A DNA stretch of 64,000 nucleotides from Chitinophagales bacterium. GTDB taxonomy: Bacteria; Bacteroidota; Bacteroidia; Chitinophagales; UBA2359. Within the stretch, counting starts at the first letter, position 1. The number at the start of each line of letters is the position of its first letter. Under the pieces are notes generated by a model, which searched no databases, was not told where the DNA came from, and saw nothing but the letters and a program-made list of their open reading frames with translations. A program made the translations under genes and the position numbers. The stretch spans positions 992,001-1,056,000 of the forward strand of contig JAWKLZ010000002.1 of NCBI GenBank assembly GCA_041392475.1, given 5' to 3'. Shown piece after piece: positions 9,757-18,321 of this stretch.

Positions 9757-10401
9757 TTATCATGCTAAATGAATTCCATCATTTAACTGCAATTCTTTTT
9801 AATATACACACTAATTTATTTTAAAGTCAAATTTTATAAAAAGAGGTTGATTTTACGAATAAAAGCTTTAGATTGAAACCCCCTCTGTGATAATTGAAAT
9901 TCTTAAAATCTTTTTTTGCATTGAAATTTTATATATTTGCAGACGGAATCCTAAAAATAATGTTATGAAAGTTGATATTTTATTTTGCAATCCATTAAAA
10001 ACTGTTTATATTTAACCTTACTCACTACTCTAAACAGAAGCTAATACAATGGTATTAGGTAAAAAAACATTTTGACTCTGAAAAACTGAAATACAAGAAA
10101 AAGCATTCAAAACTGAAATTAATATTGGCATGATATTCGTCAAAATAATAGTATAGTGAAACTTGTTTCGACTGTTAGACGTATCTTGACTATATAATAA
10201 AGATATGCAGTGTTGTCTATCATAAGCAAAATTACTCTTTCTACTCTGGTGGTTAATTGTTGAAAAATTTGTGTGTGTGTGTAATTTCTTCTTTCAACTT
10301 CTATACTTCCACTTCTATAACTGAGTGATCATTTGCAATCTTAAATGATACAGCACTGCTCTTTTTTTTTAATTTTACTTTAAATTATTATATACAAAAA
10401 A
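9757..10401. other. 645 bp intergenic region without a supported gene
   Basis: Very AT-rich DNA between the CHRD gene terminator and the bidirectional hairpin at 10402. It contains a TATATTTG (9932-9939) resembling a Bacteroidota -7 box, but the nearest TTG lies only 13 bp upstream, so the spacing is wrong. It also has a short GT run near 10270. Only a 16-codon frame (9965) follows the box, and I do not call it. Confidence 0.4.
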
Positions 10402-10446
10402 AATGTCCGATTCACTCAATAATGGAGCGAATCGGACATTTTTTAT
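10402..10446. terminator. bidirectional intrinsic terminator
   Basis: The perfect 12 bp stem AATGTCCGATTC (10402-10413) / GAATCGGACATT (10429-10440) has A-rich flank on its left and T-rich flank on its right, so it can end transcripts from both strands. Its obvious client is the reverse-strand gene ending at 10462. Confidence 0.85.
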
Positions 10447-10461
10447 TTTCAAACAGAGGAT

Positions 10462-10821
10462 TTATCTTGAAATTACCAACATTTCTGTCCAAACCTTTCC
10501 AGAGGCAGTACGGACTTCAACTTTATAAGTGCCACCACTCCAATTAGTTGTATTGACTTCTACATTTTGAGTTTTTCCTTTAAGCACACGTTTTTCATTC
10601 ATCAATTCTGCAATATAACGACCTTCCATATCATACACATTCATCCAGACTTTGGTGTTTTGAGGTACTTTGAAGGCAATGTTTGTAGTCGTTTCAGCTT
10701 GTTTTGTTTTCATTTTGAAGTTAGGGCGAGCAGTTGCATTGGTATTAACCAATACCAAAACAACCATCATCAAAATAGTAGCAGCTAATTTAGCGTTGAT
10801 ATTTGCAGTTGTGTATCGCAT
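10462..10821 (-). CDS. tiny exported protein resembling a lone T9SS sorting-domain fold
   Basis: A 119-residue protein. Residues 1-32 form a signal peptide or membrane anchor (LAATILMMVVLVLV, ending ATA). The mature 87 residues read like one type A C-terminal domain: a strand with KVWMNVYDMEGRYIAEL, then VNTTNWSGGTYKVEVRTASG, then a final EMLVISR strand. The corresponding parts of the long cargos in this window are IQIYDVSGRLL, SLQTGVYLLQV and HHKFMKY. There is no cargo domain in front of it. Whether the domain is cleaved or acts as a small structural protein is unknown. Strong hairpin terminators and its own intergenic region indicate a monocistronic gene. Confidence 0.8.
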   Translation of the reverse strand: MRYTTANINAKLAATILMMVVLVLVNTNATARPNFKMKTKQAETTTNIAFKVPQNTKVWMNVYDMEGRYIAELMNEKRVLKGKTQNVEVNTTNWSGGTYKVEVRTASGKVWTEMLVISR

Positions 10822-10968
10822 AATGATTGTTTTTTGAAATGAAAAAAATGTGTCTGACTAATTGACTTACATTTGTTAATGATGGTCATTGAAGGAATGT
10901 AAACACCAAAGAATGAAAATTAAAATGAACATCAAAAGATGACAAATTAATCGGGCTATCTATAAATT

Positions 10969-11124
10969 TTAGACTTTGGACGAAAGAAGTAGGAAGTAAG
11001 ATGCAAGATATAAAAAGTTGATAATCAAAATTTTAACTCATTGACGTGATTGGGTGCAAATAATTGGTTATTAATCAATTAAGCTCTTACTTCTTGCATC
11101 TTTGCTCCTTCGTCCAAAGTCCAA
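10969..11124. mobile_element. 156 bp MITE, copy 1
   Basis: A non-autonomous element with terminal inverted repeats, TTAGACTTTGGACGAA at the left and its complement (one mismatch: TTGGACTTTGG) at the right. It is flanked by a perfect 7 bp target duplication, ATAAATT at 10962-10968 and again at 11125-11131. Copy 2 at 39261-39416 has the same length and differs at 7 positions. The subterminal halves also pair imperfectly (AAGATGCAAGA occurs near both ends in inverted orientation). There is no ORF inside. It lies between the divergent small sorting-domain gene and the ABC ATPase gene. Confidence 0.92.
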
Positions 11125-11265
11125 ATAAATTGCAGATACAAACTTATTTTTCTACAAAAACATCAATTTTGCAGCTTATCAGAAAGATAAATTGTTCATT
11201 CCAAAGATTAACCCTATTTTTAAATTTGGTTTTCATTTTCATTTCGATTTTCATTCTTTAGCAAT

Positions 11266-13044
11266 ATGAGTCAATTACTATTACAGGTCAACAACCTACA
11301 AACGCATTTTAAGACAGACGAAGGTTTGGTGAAAGCCGTCAATGACGTGAGTTTTACCCTCAATCGAGGCGAAACTTTGGGCATTGTGGGCGAATCGGGT
11401 TCGGGTAAATCTGTTACCTCTCTTTCTATTATGCAATTGATTCCCAATCCTCCAGGATTCATTGCAGGCGGTGAAATCTTGTTTAGCAACCGAAAAGGCG
11501 AACAGGTGGATTTGGTGAAACTGCCCGAAAAGGAAATACGCAAGTATCGGGGCAACGAGATTGCCATGATTTTTCAAGAACCCATGACCTCCCTCAATCC
11601 CGTTTTTACCTGCGGTGACCAAGTGATGGAAGCAATTTTACTGCATCAAAAAGTGAGTAAGCCCATTGCTCAGGCTTTGACGATTGAATTATTTGAAAAA
11701 GTACAACTGCCTACGCCTGAACGCATCTTCAAAGCCTATCCGCACCAACTGTCTGGTGGTCAAAAACAAAGGGTGATGATTGCGATGGCGATGTCTTGCA
11801 ATCCCAGTATCTTGATTGCGGATGAACCGACAACGGCTTTGGATGTGACCGTCCAAAAAACGATTTTGGAAATGATGTCCAAGTTGAAGAGCGAAATTGA
11901 TTCTTCTGTTATTTTCATTACCCACGATTTGGGTGTTATTGCAGAGATTGCCGATCGGGTGATTGTGATGTACAAGGGCAAAATTGTGGAACAAGGCAAT
12001 GTGTTTGATATTTTTTCCAACCCACAACATCCTTATACCAAAGGACTTTTGGCTTGTCGTCCGCCTTTGGGTAAGCGGTTGAGCAAGTTGCCAACGGTGA
12101 ACGATTTTATGGGTTTTGATGACGAAGGCAAAATGATTGAAAAGGTTTCTTCTGTCGAAGAAATGATTAAATCCGTAGAGATTAGCCCTGCTCAAACCTC
12201 AGCCCGTTATGAAAAATTGTTGGCGCAAGAACCGATTTTGCAGGTGAAAGGTTTGAAGACTTGGTTTCCTGCAAAGAAAAACTTTTTTGGGAAGGTTTTG
12301 AGTTATGTCAAAGCAGTGGACGATGTGAGTTTTGATGTATATCCTGGCGAAACGCTGGGTTTGGTGGGTGAATCGGGTTGTGGTAAAACAACTTTGGGGC
12401 GGACGATTTTGAGATTGGCTCCTGCAAAAGAAGGCGAAATTATCTACAAAGGTCGTTCGGTCTTGGATTTGAGTCAGTCGGACATGAAAGATTTGCGAAA
12501 GGAAATGCAAATCATTTTTCAAGACCCCTATTCTTCACTCAACCCCCGCCTCACCATCGGCAATGCCATCATGGAACCCATGCAAGTGCATGGAATCCTC
12601 GGCAGTGATGCAGAACGCAAAGACCGAGTCATCGAACTGCTCGAAACTTGCAATATGCTTCCCGAACACTTCAACCGCTATCCACATGAGTTTTCGGGTG
12701 GTCAGCGTCAGCGGATTTGCATTGCCCGTGCTTTGGGCTTGAATCCCAAGTTTATTATTTGCGATGAATCCGTGTCGGCTTTGGATGTGTCGGTACAGGC
12801 GCAGGTTTTGAACCTTTTGATTGAACTCCGTGAAAAATTCCAGTTTACCTACATTTTTATTTCGCATGACCTTTCGGTGGTGAAGTTTATGAGCGACCGC
12901 ATGATTGTAATGAATCAAGGCAAGATTGAAGAAATGGGCATTGCAGATGAGATTTACAATCATCCTCAACGGGCTTATACGCAGAAATTGATTGCTGCAA
13001 TTCCGAAAGGGGAATTGAAGGATATTGAAGCGAGGATGGGGTAG
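11266..13044 (+). CDS. oligopeptide ABC transporter, two fused ATPase domains (DppD-DppF type)
   Basis: A 592-residue protein with two complete ABC domains. The first has Walker A GESGSGKS (42-49), signature LSGGQKQR and Walker B ILIADEPTTALD. The second begins near residue 320 and has Walker A GESGCGKT, signature FSGGQRQR and Walker B FIICDESVSALD. Each ends with the peptide-transporter extension (NPQHPYTKGLL, NHPQRAYTQKLI). Family knowledge: fused proteins of the YejF/GsiA type energise peptide or dipeptide import through separate permease and binding proteins. Those partners are not in this window, so the substrate is unknown. The MITE lies 140 bp upstream. Confidence 0.93.
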   Translation: MSQLLLQVNNLQTHFKTDEGLVKAVNDVSFTLNRGETLGIVGESGSGKSVTSLSIMQLIPNPPGFIAGGEILFSNRKGEQVDLVKLPEKEIRKYRGNEIAMIFQEPMTSLNPVFTCGDQVMEAILLHQKVSKPIAQALTIELFEKVQLPTPERIFKAYPHQLSGGQKQRVMIAMAMSCNPSILIADEPTTALDVTVQKTILEMMSKLKSEIDSSVIFITHDLGVIAEIADRVIVMYKGKIVEQGNVFDIFSNPQHPYTKGLLACRPPLGKRLSKLPTVNDFMGFDDEGKMIEKVSSVEEMIKSVEISPAQTSARYEKLLAQEPILQVKGLKTWFPAKKNFFGKVLSYVKAVDDVSFDVYPGETLGLVGESGCGKTTLGRTILRLAPAKEGEIIYKGRSVLDLSQSDMKDLRKEMQIIFQDPYSSLNPRLTIGNAIMEPMQVHGILGSDAERKDRVIELLETCNMLPEHFNRYPHEFSGGQRQRICIARALGLNPKFIICDESVSALDVSVQAQVLNLLIELREKFQFTYIFISHDLSVVKFMSDRMIVMNQGKIEEMGIADEIYNHPQRAYTQKLIAAIPKGELKDIEARMG

Positions 13045-13247
13045 AGGAATGTTTATTAAATTATTGAAAGCTTTTTGGTTAGCGGTAGGTGTCAAATATT
13101 TTATGTGTGAATAGGAGTTATTATTTGAACATTAAAAAAAATATACACTAAATTATTCAAAATGATTTGTAAAGAGCAACACTATGGATATTATTAGTAC
13201 AACAGGAATTATTGTAAGTAGCCCTGAATTAAACCATACATATTCAA

Positions 13248-14084
13248 ATGAATAAAAGATATTTCGAGATATTCAAAACTAAGGTGGACAACTTCATCTC
13301 TGAACTCCGAAGGTCAAAATCTTTATATGAGGATTTAAAGAAAAAAAATAAGCTCTTGCATTCAGGAGAGTATGGTATGTTTAAAGAAAGAACATTTAAA
13401 GAATTAATAGAATTCATCAAGCCTTATAAAATTGAAACAACAGATGGATATGTAATTAACTCTTACGATGAAACATCCACTCAATGTGACTTAATACTTT
13501 TTGATAAACTAAATACACCATTAATCCAATTTGGTGATAGGTACCAATTTATACCTGCTGAATCTGTTGTAGCGATTGGAGAAATTAAATCAACTCTTTC
13601 TAAATTAGACTTAATTGAAACGGCAGTTAAGCTTGCTAAAAACAAAGCCCTATGCAGACCTTCACAGGAATTTATTAATTTAAATCCAGGTTTTAAAAAT
13701 GAATTATTTGTTCCATTTTCATTTATTATTTGTGATGGCATAACTGGAATTAATAAAGGTTATTCCTTTAAGGATTTAGTTATAGACTTAGCAAAAAGAT
13801 ATAAGAATGAAGGTGTAGATATCAACAACTACTTTAACATTATAATTAGTCTAACTGATAAAAAAGTATTTGGATATAGGACATCAAAAGAATATAAGTC
13901 TCCTAATGTTCCAATAGGCACAAAGATTTATTACCCTAAACGTTTTGGAGATGTTATGAATGGCTCTATTGTTGATTGTGCAGACCAGTATAATTTAATG
14001 CGAGAATTTGCCGTAGCACTGACAAATAGCTTAAATCAAAGACCAACTTATATTCCAGATTTGGTTGATTATTTATGGGAATGA
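13248..14084 (+). CDS. DUF6602-like protein with a PD-(D/E)XK-type pattern
   Basis: A 278-residue soluble protein without a signal peptide. The N-terminal helix is charged. Residues about 75-125 read STQCDLILFD, then a linker, then VVAIGEIKSTLS; the spaced D and ExK residues follow the restriction-endonuclease-like fold typical of DUF6602 proteins. Family knowledge: these often sit in defence or mobile regions, but their function is not established. The gene is richer in AT than its neighbours, and the decayed locus immediately downstream supports an accessory, horizontally acquired origin. A 23-codon frame (13184-13255) overlaps its start. Confidence 0.7.
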   Translation: MNKRYFEIFKTKVDNFISELRRSKSLYEDLKKKNKLLHSGEYGMFKERTFKELIEFIKPYKIETTDGYVINSYDETSTQCDLILFDKLNTPLIQFGDRYQFIPAESVVAIGEIKSTLSKLDLIETAVKLAKNKALCRPSQEFINLNPGFKNELFVPFSFIICDGITGINKGYSFKDLVIDLAKRYKNEGVDINNYFNIIISLTDKKVFGYRTSKEYKSPNVPIGTKIYYPKRFGDVMNGSIVDCADQYNLMREFAVALTNSLNQRPTYIPDLVDYLWE

Positions 14085-14109
14085 AAAAATAAATCGTTAA
14101 TCAAGTAGA

Positions 14110-14200
14110 GAATACACCCCGTGATTAAGTAGAGTGCACCTCTCATACCACCCTACGGGCTCGTACTTGGCGTTTCGAGGTTAATGCCTAACGCTGTGAC
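14110..14200 (-). other. possible group II intron 3' remnant
   Basis: Read on the reverse strand, this stretch has a stem-forming sequence around AACGCCAAGTACGAGCCCGT, then GGTGGTATGAGAGG, then CTCTACTTAATC. I recall this order from the domain V/VI end of some bacterial group II introns. No reverse-transcriptase coding sequence is attached, so if correct it is a relic. The call rests on sequence memory and is tentative. A covariance-model search with group II intron domain V/VI models would settle it. Confidence 0.35.
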
Positions 14201-14215
14201 AGTAGTTCACCAAAC

Positions 14216-14398
14216 ATTCATCCCCCCTTTTCTCCAACTATTTATGGAGTCACTACGTCTGGAAAGGAGTGGCAGTTTCTCCAACTAAAGGGCAAAAATC
14301 TTTTGATTGACGAAATCAGCTATTTTAAAAAAAAGGAATTGGATACAATCATAGGGATTTTGGATGAGGTAATTGAAGGATTTCTAAAGGATTTTTAG
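14216..14398 (+). pseudogene. C-terminal remnant of a lost protein
   Basis: A forward frame with no start codon, ending at TAG 14396-14398, encodes roughly 55 well-formed residues containing YGVTTSGKEWQFLQLKG and then LLIDEISYF and IIGILDEVIEGF. The alternating pattern resembles the C-terminal part of uncharacterised nuclease-like proteins common in cyanobacteria and Bacteroidota (recalled, not searched). The upstream part is replaced by the intron-like stretch, so it is a truncated relic. Confidence 0.55.
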
Positions 14399-14428
14399 TT
14401 TCTTTGCTGTAACCAAAAACAAATCACC

Positions 14429-15316
14429 ATGAACCGAAAAACATTTCTCAAATCACTGGCAGTAATCCCTTTAGCAGCAGGAACTATGAAACTAACCGAA
14501 CTCAATAAAATCACCCAACCATACGGCAATACCGACAAAATGCCCGTCTTGTTTTTGGGGCATGGCAGCCCGATGAATGCCATTGAAGAAAACGAATTTG
14601 TGCAGGGTTTCCGAAAAGTGGGTGCAGAAATTCCCAAACCAACAGCCATTTTAGTCGTGTCGGCACATTGGGAAACAAGGGGAACTTTTGTGACGGCAAT
14701 GGAAAAGCCCCGAACGATTCACGATTTTGGCGGATTTCCACAAGCCCTGTTTGATGTGCAATATCCCGCCCCTGGCAGCCCTGAAATGGCGCAAGAAACC
14801 AAAAACATTGTGACCAAAACCAGTATTGGTTTGGACGACAAATGGGGATTGGACCACGGTGCTTGGTCGGTGGTCAAACATTTGTACCCCAATGCCGATG
14901 TCCCTGTTTTTCAATTGAGTTTGGATTACAGACAAACGCCTCAATACCACTATGAGTTGGCAAAAGAACTCGCTGCTCTTCGCCAAAAAGGCGTATTGAT
15001 TATTGGCAGCGGCAATATGGTTCACAATCTCCGAATGGTGGCTTGGGACAAAATGAACGTGGTAGGTGGATATGGCTACGACTGGGCAATTGAAGCGAGT
15101 GAAAAAATGAAACAAGCCATTCTTTCCGACAATCACCAAACCTTGATTGACTTCCAATCACAAGGCAGGGCTTTTGACCTCGCTATTCCTACGCCCGAAC
15201 ACTATTTGCCTTTGCTCTATGCTTTGGCATTGAAGGAAGAAAACGAAAAGATGAGTTTGTTCAACGACAAGGCTTTGGCAGGGTCGTTGACGATGACTTC
15301 GGTGAAGGTTGGGTAA
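14429..15316 (+). CDS. ygiD: LigB-family extradiol dioxygenase, DODA/YgiD type
   Basis: A 295-residue protein. Residues 1-30 look like an export signal or twin-arginine-like leader (MNRKTFLKSLAVIPLAAG), which is unusual for cytoplasmic YgiD. The catalytic part has the family motifs LFLGHGSPMNAIE, VVSAHWETRG, IHDFGGFP, GSGNMVHNLR and PEHYLPLLYAL; their histidines form the zinc/iron site of DODA proteins. Family knowledge: these enzymes open catechol rings such as that of 4,5-DOPA. The true substrate here is unknown. The gene stands alone, with gaps of more than 100 bp on both sides. Confidence 0.85.
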   Translation: MNRKTFLKSLAVIPLAAGTMKLTELNKITQPYGNTDKMPVLFLGHGSPMNAIEENEFVQGFRKVGAEIPKPTAILVVSAHWETRGTFVTAMEKPRTIHDFGGFPQALFDVQYPAPGSPEMAQETKNIVTKTSIGLDDKWGLDHGAWSVVKHLYPNADVPVFQLSLDYRQTPQYHYELAKELAALRQKGVLIIGSGNMVHNLRMVAWDKMNVVGGYGYDWAIEASEKMKQAILSDNHQTLIDFQSQGRAFDLAIPTPEHYLPLLYALALKEENEKMSLFNDKALAGSLTMTSVKVG

Positions 15317-15458
15317 GGATTTCCAAAGGCCTAATTTCACTCAACACACTCCAACAGATTTTTTTATTTTTTCTTTCAACCAATTTGCCACAAGCCTGTT
15401 TATCTTACCATTACAAAAGACAACTACTTAGATTAGGGTAAACAGATTCAACAACAGC

Positions 15459-16946
15459 ATGAACGCCATTAACCTCGTATTCCCACACCAACTTTTCCGA
15501 GAAAGTCCCATTATAGAGAACGAGCTGCCAATTTATTTGGTAGAAGAATTTCTTTTTTTCAAACAATATCCTTTCCACAAACAAAAAATTGCCTTTCACC
15601 GTGCAAGTATGCAATCTTACCTACACTATCTTCAATCGAAAAACAAGGGGGTTCACTACATAGAAGCCCATGAAAAACAGTCCGATATTCGGGTGTTGAT
15701 TCCTGCATTACAAGAGCAAGGCATCCAATCCATTCACTACATTGACCCAACAGACAACTGGCTATCGAACAGGTTAAAAATTGCAGCCTCTCAAGTAGAT
15801 ATTTCCCTTCAATCTTATGACAACCTGCTATTCCTAAATACCCCTTCTGATTTGACGTCGTTTTTCAAGCCTTCGCAAAAGAAATTTTTTCAGACGAAAT
15901 TTTACATAGAGCAGCGAAAGAATCGAGGTATTTTGATGACCGACGAAAATAGTCCTATGGGTGGTAAGTGGAGTTTTGATGCGGCAAATCGCAAGAAATA
16001 TCCCAAGAAAAAGACTCCTCCAAAAATCAGCTATCCCGAAAACAATCCATTTTATGAGGAAGCCAAAATGTATGTGAACCAACACTTTCAAGATCACCTA
16101 GGGGAACTAATAGATGCGCCCCTCTACCCTACAGACTATGATTCCAGTCAAAAATGGCTCAAAGAGTTCTTAAAACAACGCTTTGAAGATTTTGGAGCTT
16201 ATGAGGATGCTATTGTCAACGGAGAATCCATTTTACACCACAGCGTACTAACCCCAATGCTAAATGTAGGACTCCTTACACCTCAGGAAGTTCTGGATGC
16301 TGCTTTTGACTGCGCCAAAGAATACGGTATTCCGATAAACTCCAATGAGGGTTTTGTTCGACAAATCATTGGTTGGCGAGAGTTTATTCGAGGTATGTAC
16401 GAGTGTAAAGGGACTGAACAGCGAACCAAAAATTTTTGGGGTTTTGATAGAAAAATTCCCAAGTCATTTTACGATGGCACAACGGGAATTCCTCCAATTG
16501 ACAACACCATCCAAAAGGTACTGAAAACAGGTTACTGCCACCACATCGAGCGATTGATGATTTTGGGCAACTTTATGGTCTTGTGCGAATTTGACCCAGA
16601 TGACGTCTATCAATGGTTTATGGAACTGTTCATTGATGCCTATGATTGGGTGATGGTTCCCAATGTTTATGGCATGAGTCAGTTTGCAGATGGCGGTTTG
16701 ATGAGTACCAAACCGTACATCAGTGGCAGCAATTATCTGATGAAAATGAGCGATTATCCAAAGGGTGATTGGCAAAACATTTGGGATGCTTTGTTTTGGA
16801 GATTCATGCACGTAAACCGTGATTTTTTTCAGAAAAACCCTCGTTTGGGTATGCTGATTGGAAGTTTCGATAAGATGCCTAGTAAAAAGCAAGAAAACTT
16901 AATCAATACTGCCAATGACTACCTCCAAAATTTGATTGACTCCTAA
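15459..16946 (+). CDS. photolyase/cryptochrome-like flavoprotein of the DPRP family
   Basis: A 495-residue protein without a signal peptide. It shows the deoxyribodipyrimidine-photolyase-related order: an N-terminal Rossmann domain (NLVFPHQLF), then FAD-domain motifs VRQIIGWREFIRG, GYCHHIERLMILGNFM, NVYGMSQFADGG and KPYISGSNYLMKMSDY. Well-studied relatives (PhrB/CryB) bind a 4Fe-4S cluster through one cysteine before HHIERLM and three after MSDY. Here the first is present, but MSDY is followed by PKGDW with no CxxC and the loop is short, so a cluster is probably absent. Likely role: DNA photorepair, perhaps (6-4) photoproducts, or blue-light sensing. Confidence 0.88.
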   Translation: MNAINLVFPHQLFRESPIIENELPIYLVEEFLFFKQYPFHKQKIAFHRASMQSYLHYLQSKNKGVHYIEAHEKQSDIRVLIPALQEQGIQSIHYIDPTDNWLSNRLKIAASQVDISLQSYDNLLFLNTPSDLTSFFKPSQKKFFQTKFYIEQRKNRGILMTDENSPMGGKWSFDAANRKKYPKKKTPPKISYPENNPFYEEAKMYVNQHFQDHLGELIDAPLYPTDYDSSQKWLKEFLKQRFEDFGAYEDAIVNGESILHHSVLTPMLNVGLLTPQEVLDAAFDCAKEYGIPINSNEGFVRQIIGWREFIRGMYECKGTEQRTKNFWGFDRKIPKSFYDGTTGIPPIDNTIQKVLKTGYCHHIERLMILGNFMVLCEFDPDDVYQWFMELFIDAYDWVMVPNVYGMSQFADGGLMSTKPYISGSNYLMKMSDYPKGDWQNIWDALFWRFMHVNRDFFQKNPRLGMLIGSFDKMPSKKQENLINTANDYLQNLIDS

Positions 16947-16964
16947 TAGACTTGCTCCATTCAT

Positions 16965-17069
16965 CTATTCCACCAAAATCTTCCCACTCCCAACCAATTC
17001 ATTATTTTCTCCCACAAGTCTAAACAAATAAACTCCCGTCTCCAATTCTTCTCGCTTCAATATCCATTT
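16965..17069 (-). pseudogene. orphan T9SS sorting-domain remnant
   Basis: A reverse frame of 34 codons ends at TAG (16965-16967) and has a stop immediately upstream (17070-17072). It reads REELETGVYLFRLVGENN and then GSGKILVE, the usual last two strands of a type A T9SS domain. No start codon or cargo precedes it, so it is the degraded 3' end of a lost cargo gene. Confidence 0.55.
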
Positions 17070-17151
17070 TCACTCTCTATTTTTATTTTCAAAACTTTCG
17101 GTAGTTCTAAACAATATTCACCAAAAACTACAATGATTCACTATCTTTCAC

Positions 17152-17190
17152 CGTAAAAAAAAGCTGCCACAAATCATTTTGCAGCAGCTT
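17152..17190 (-). terminator. terminator of the oxygenase gene
   Basis: Arms AAGCTGC (17161-17167) and GCAGCTT (17184-17190). On the reverse strand they are followed by T residues (complement of 17155-17160). Confidence 0.75.
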
Positions 17191-17216
17191 CATGTAAAAA
17201 AAAAATCTTGTGTGAT

Positions 17217-18164
17217 TTATTTCTTCAACCCAATCTCTCTCAATCGCTCATCCAAATAACCGCCTGCCGTAATCGGTTCGTATTGAATCGGATGACCTTC
17301 CGTCACACAGTTCTCCAAACAGGTTAAATCCATTTCGGAACGAGGATGCAAAAAGAACGGAATCGAATAACGGGAAGTATTCCATTTTTCACGAGGCGGA
17401 TTCACCACCCGATGCGTTGTAGAGCGCAATTTGTTGTTGGTCAATCGTTGCAGCATATCGCCCACGTTCACTACGATTTCGCCAGGTCCCGCATTGATGG
17501 GCAGCCACACATTTTCTTTGTTCAGCAGTTCCAAACCGTCCGCAGAAGCACCAACCAAAAGGGTAATCAAGTTGATGTCTTCGTGCTGTTCTGCCCGAAT
17601 CGCATTTTTGGGTTCTTCGGTAATCGGCGGATAGTGAATTGCCCGCAAAATGCTGTTCCCATTGTGGATTTTATCATCAAAAAAATGCTCGTCCAAATCC
17701 AAATATATCGCAATCGCTTGCAGCAAATATTTACCCGATTCCTCAAAACTTCGATAAGCTTTTTGGATTACCTCATTGAAGGCAGGCAAATCTTCCACCA
17801 TCACATTGTCGGGGTAATGGTCTTTCGGCATATCTTCTCCTTGAACCGTTTGTCCCCATTGGTAAAACTCCTTCAAATCTGGTGCATCGCTCCCTTTGGC
17901 GTGTTCCTTTCCAAATGAAGTATAACCCCGCTGTCCCGCCAAACCTTCTACTTCACATTGTTTTTTCTTAACTTTAGGAAGGTCAAAAAAGGCCTTTACT
18001 TGATTGTACAATACTTCAATTGTTTCATCGCTGATACCATGATTGACCACCGATACAAAACCAACATCTTCATAAGCTTTGCCCAACTTTTCTACAAAAG
18101 CCTGCTTTTGTTCGTCATTGCCCTTAACAAACTCTGATAAATCAACTCTAGGAATTGTTCGCAT
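17217..18164 (-). CDS. isopenicillin-N-synthase-like 2-oxoglutarate/Fe(II) oxygenase
   Basis: A 315-residue cytoplasmic protein. The N-terminal DIOX_N part (IPRVDLSEF, GFVSVVNHGI) is followed by the catalytic jelly roll. The Fe(II) triad is visible as His and Asp in EQHEDINLITLL and His in RSTTHRVV; the co-substrate-binding R-x-S is in SRYSIPFF. Family knowledge: bacterial members act on small molecules, and their substrates can rarely be predicted. No biosynthetic partners lie nearby. It has its own terminator and is divergent from the repeat cargo gene at 18322. Confidence 0.9.
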   Translation of the reverse strand: MRTIPRVDLSEFVKGNDEQKQAFVEKLGKAYEDVGFVSVVNHGISDETIEVLYNQVKAFFDLPKVKKKQCEVEGLAGQRGYTSFGKEHAKGSDAPDLKEFYQWGQTVQGEDMPKDHYPDNVMVEDLPAFNEVIQKAYRSFEESGKYLLQAIAIYLDLDEHFFDDKIHNGNSILRAIHYPPITEEPKNAIRAEQHEDINLITLLVGASADGLELLNKENVWLPINAGPGEIVVNVGDMLQRLTNNKLRSTTHRVVNPPREKWNTSRYSIPFFLHPRSEMDLTCLENCVTEGHPIQYEPITAGGYLDERLREIGLKK

Positions 18165-18321
18165 AGGAAATTTTATTTTAAATTAGATATTTAGTAGTTA
18201 AAACAACAATAATAGAAAATTGGTTAAAATAACTTCACTTTTTACATTATTCTGAGCAGCAAATTTACTATTTAACAAGTCACTTATCATAAACTCGTTA
18301 TTTACAAACCTAACTCTTCCG

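Noticed and set aside
9965..10015. 16-codon frame after a TATATTTG box
   Set aside because: Too short to judge, and the promoter spacing is wrong.
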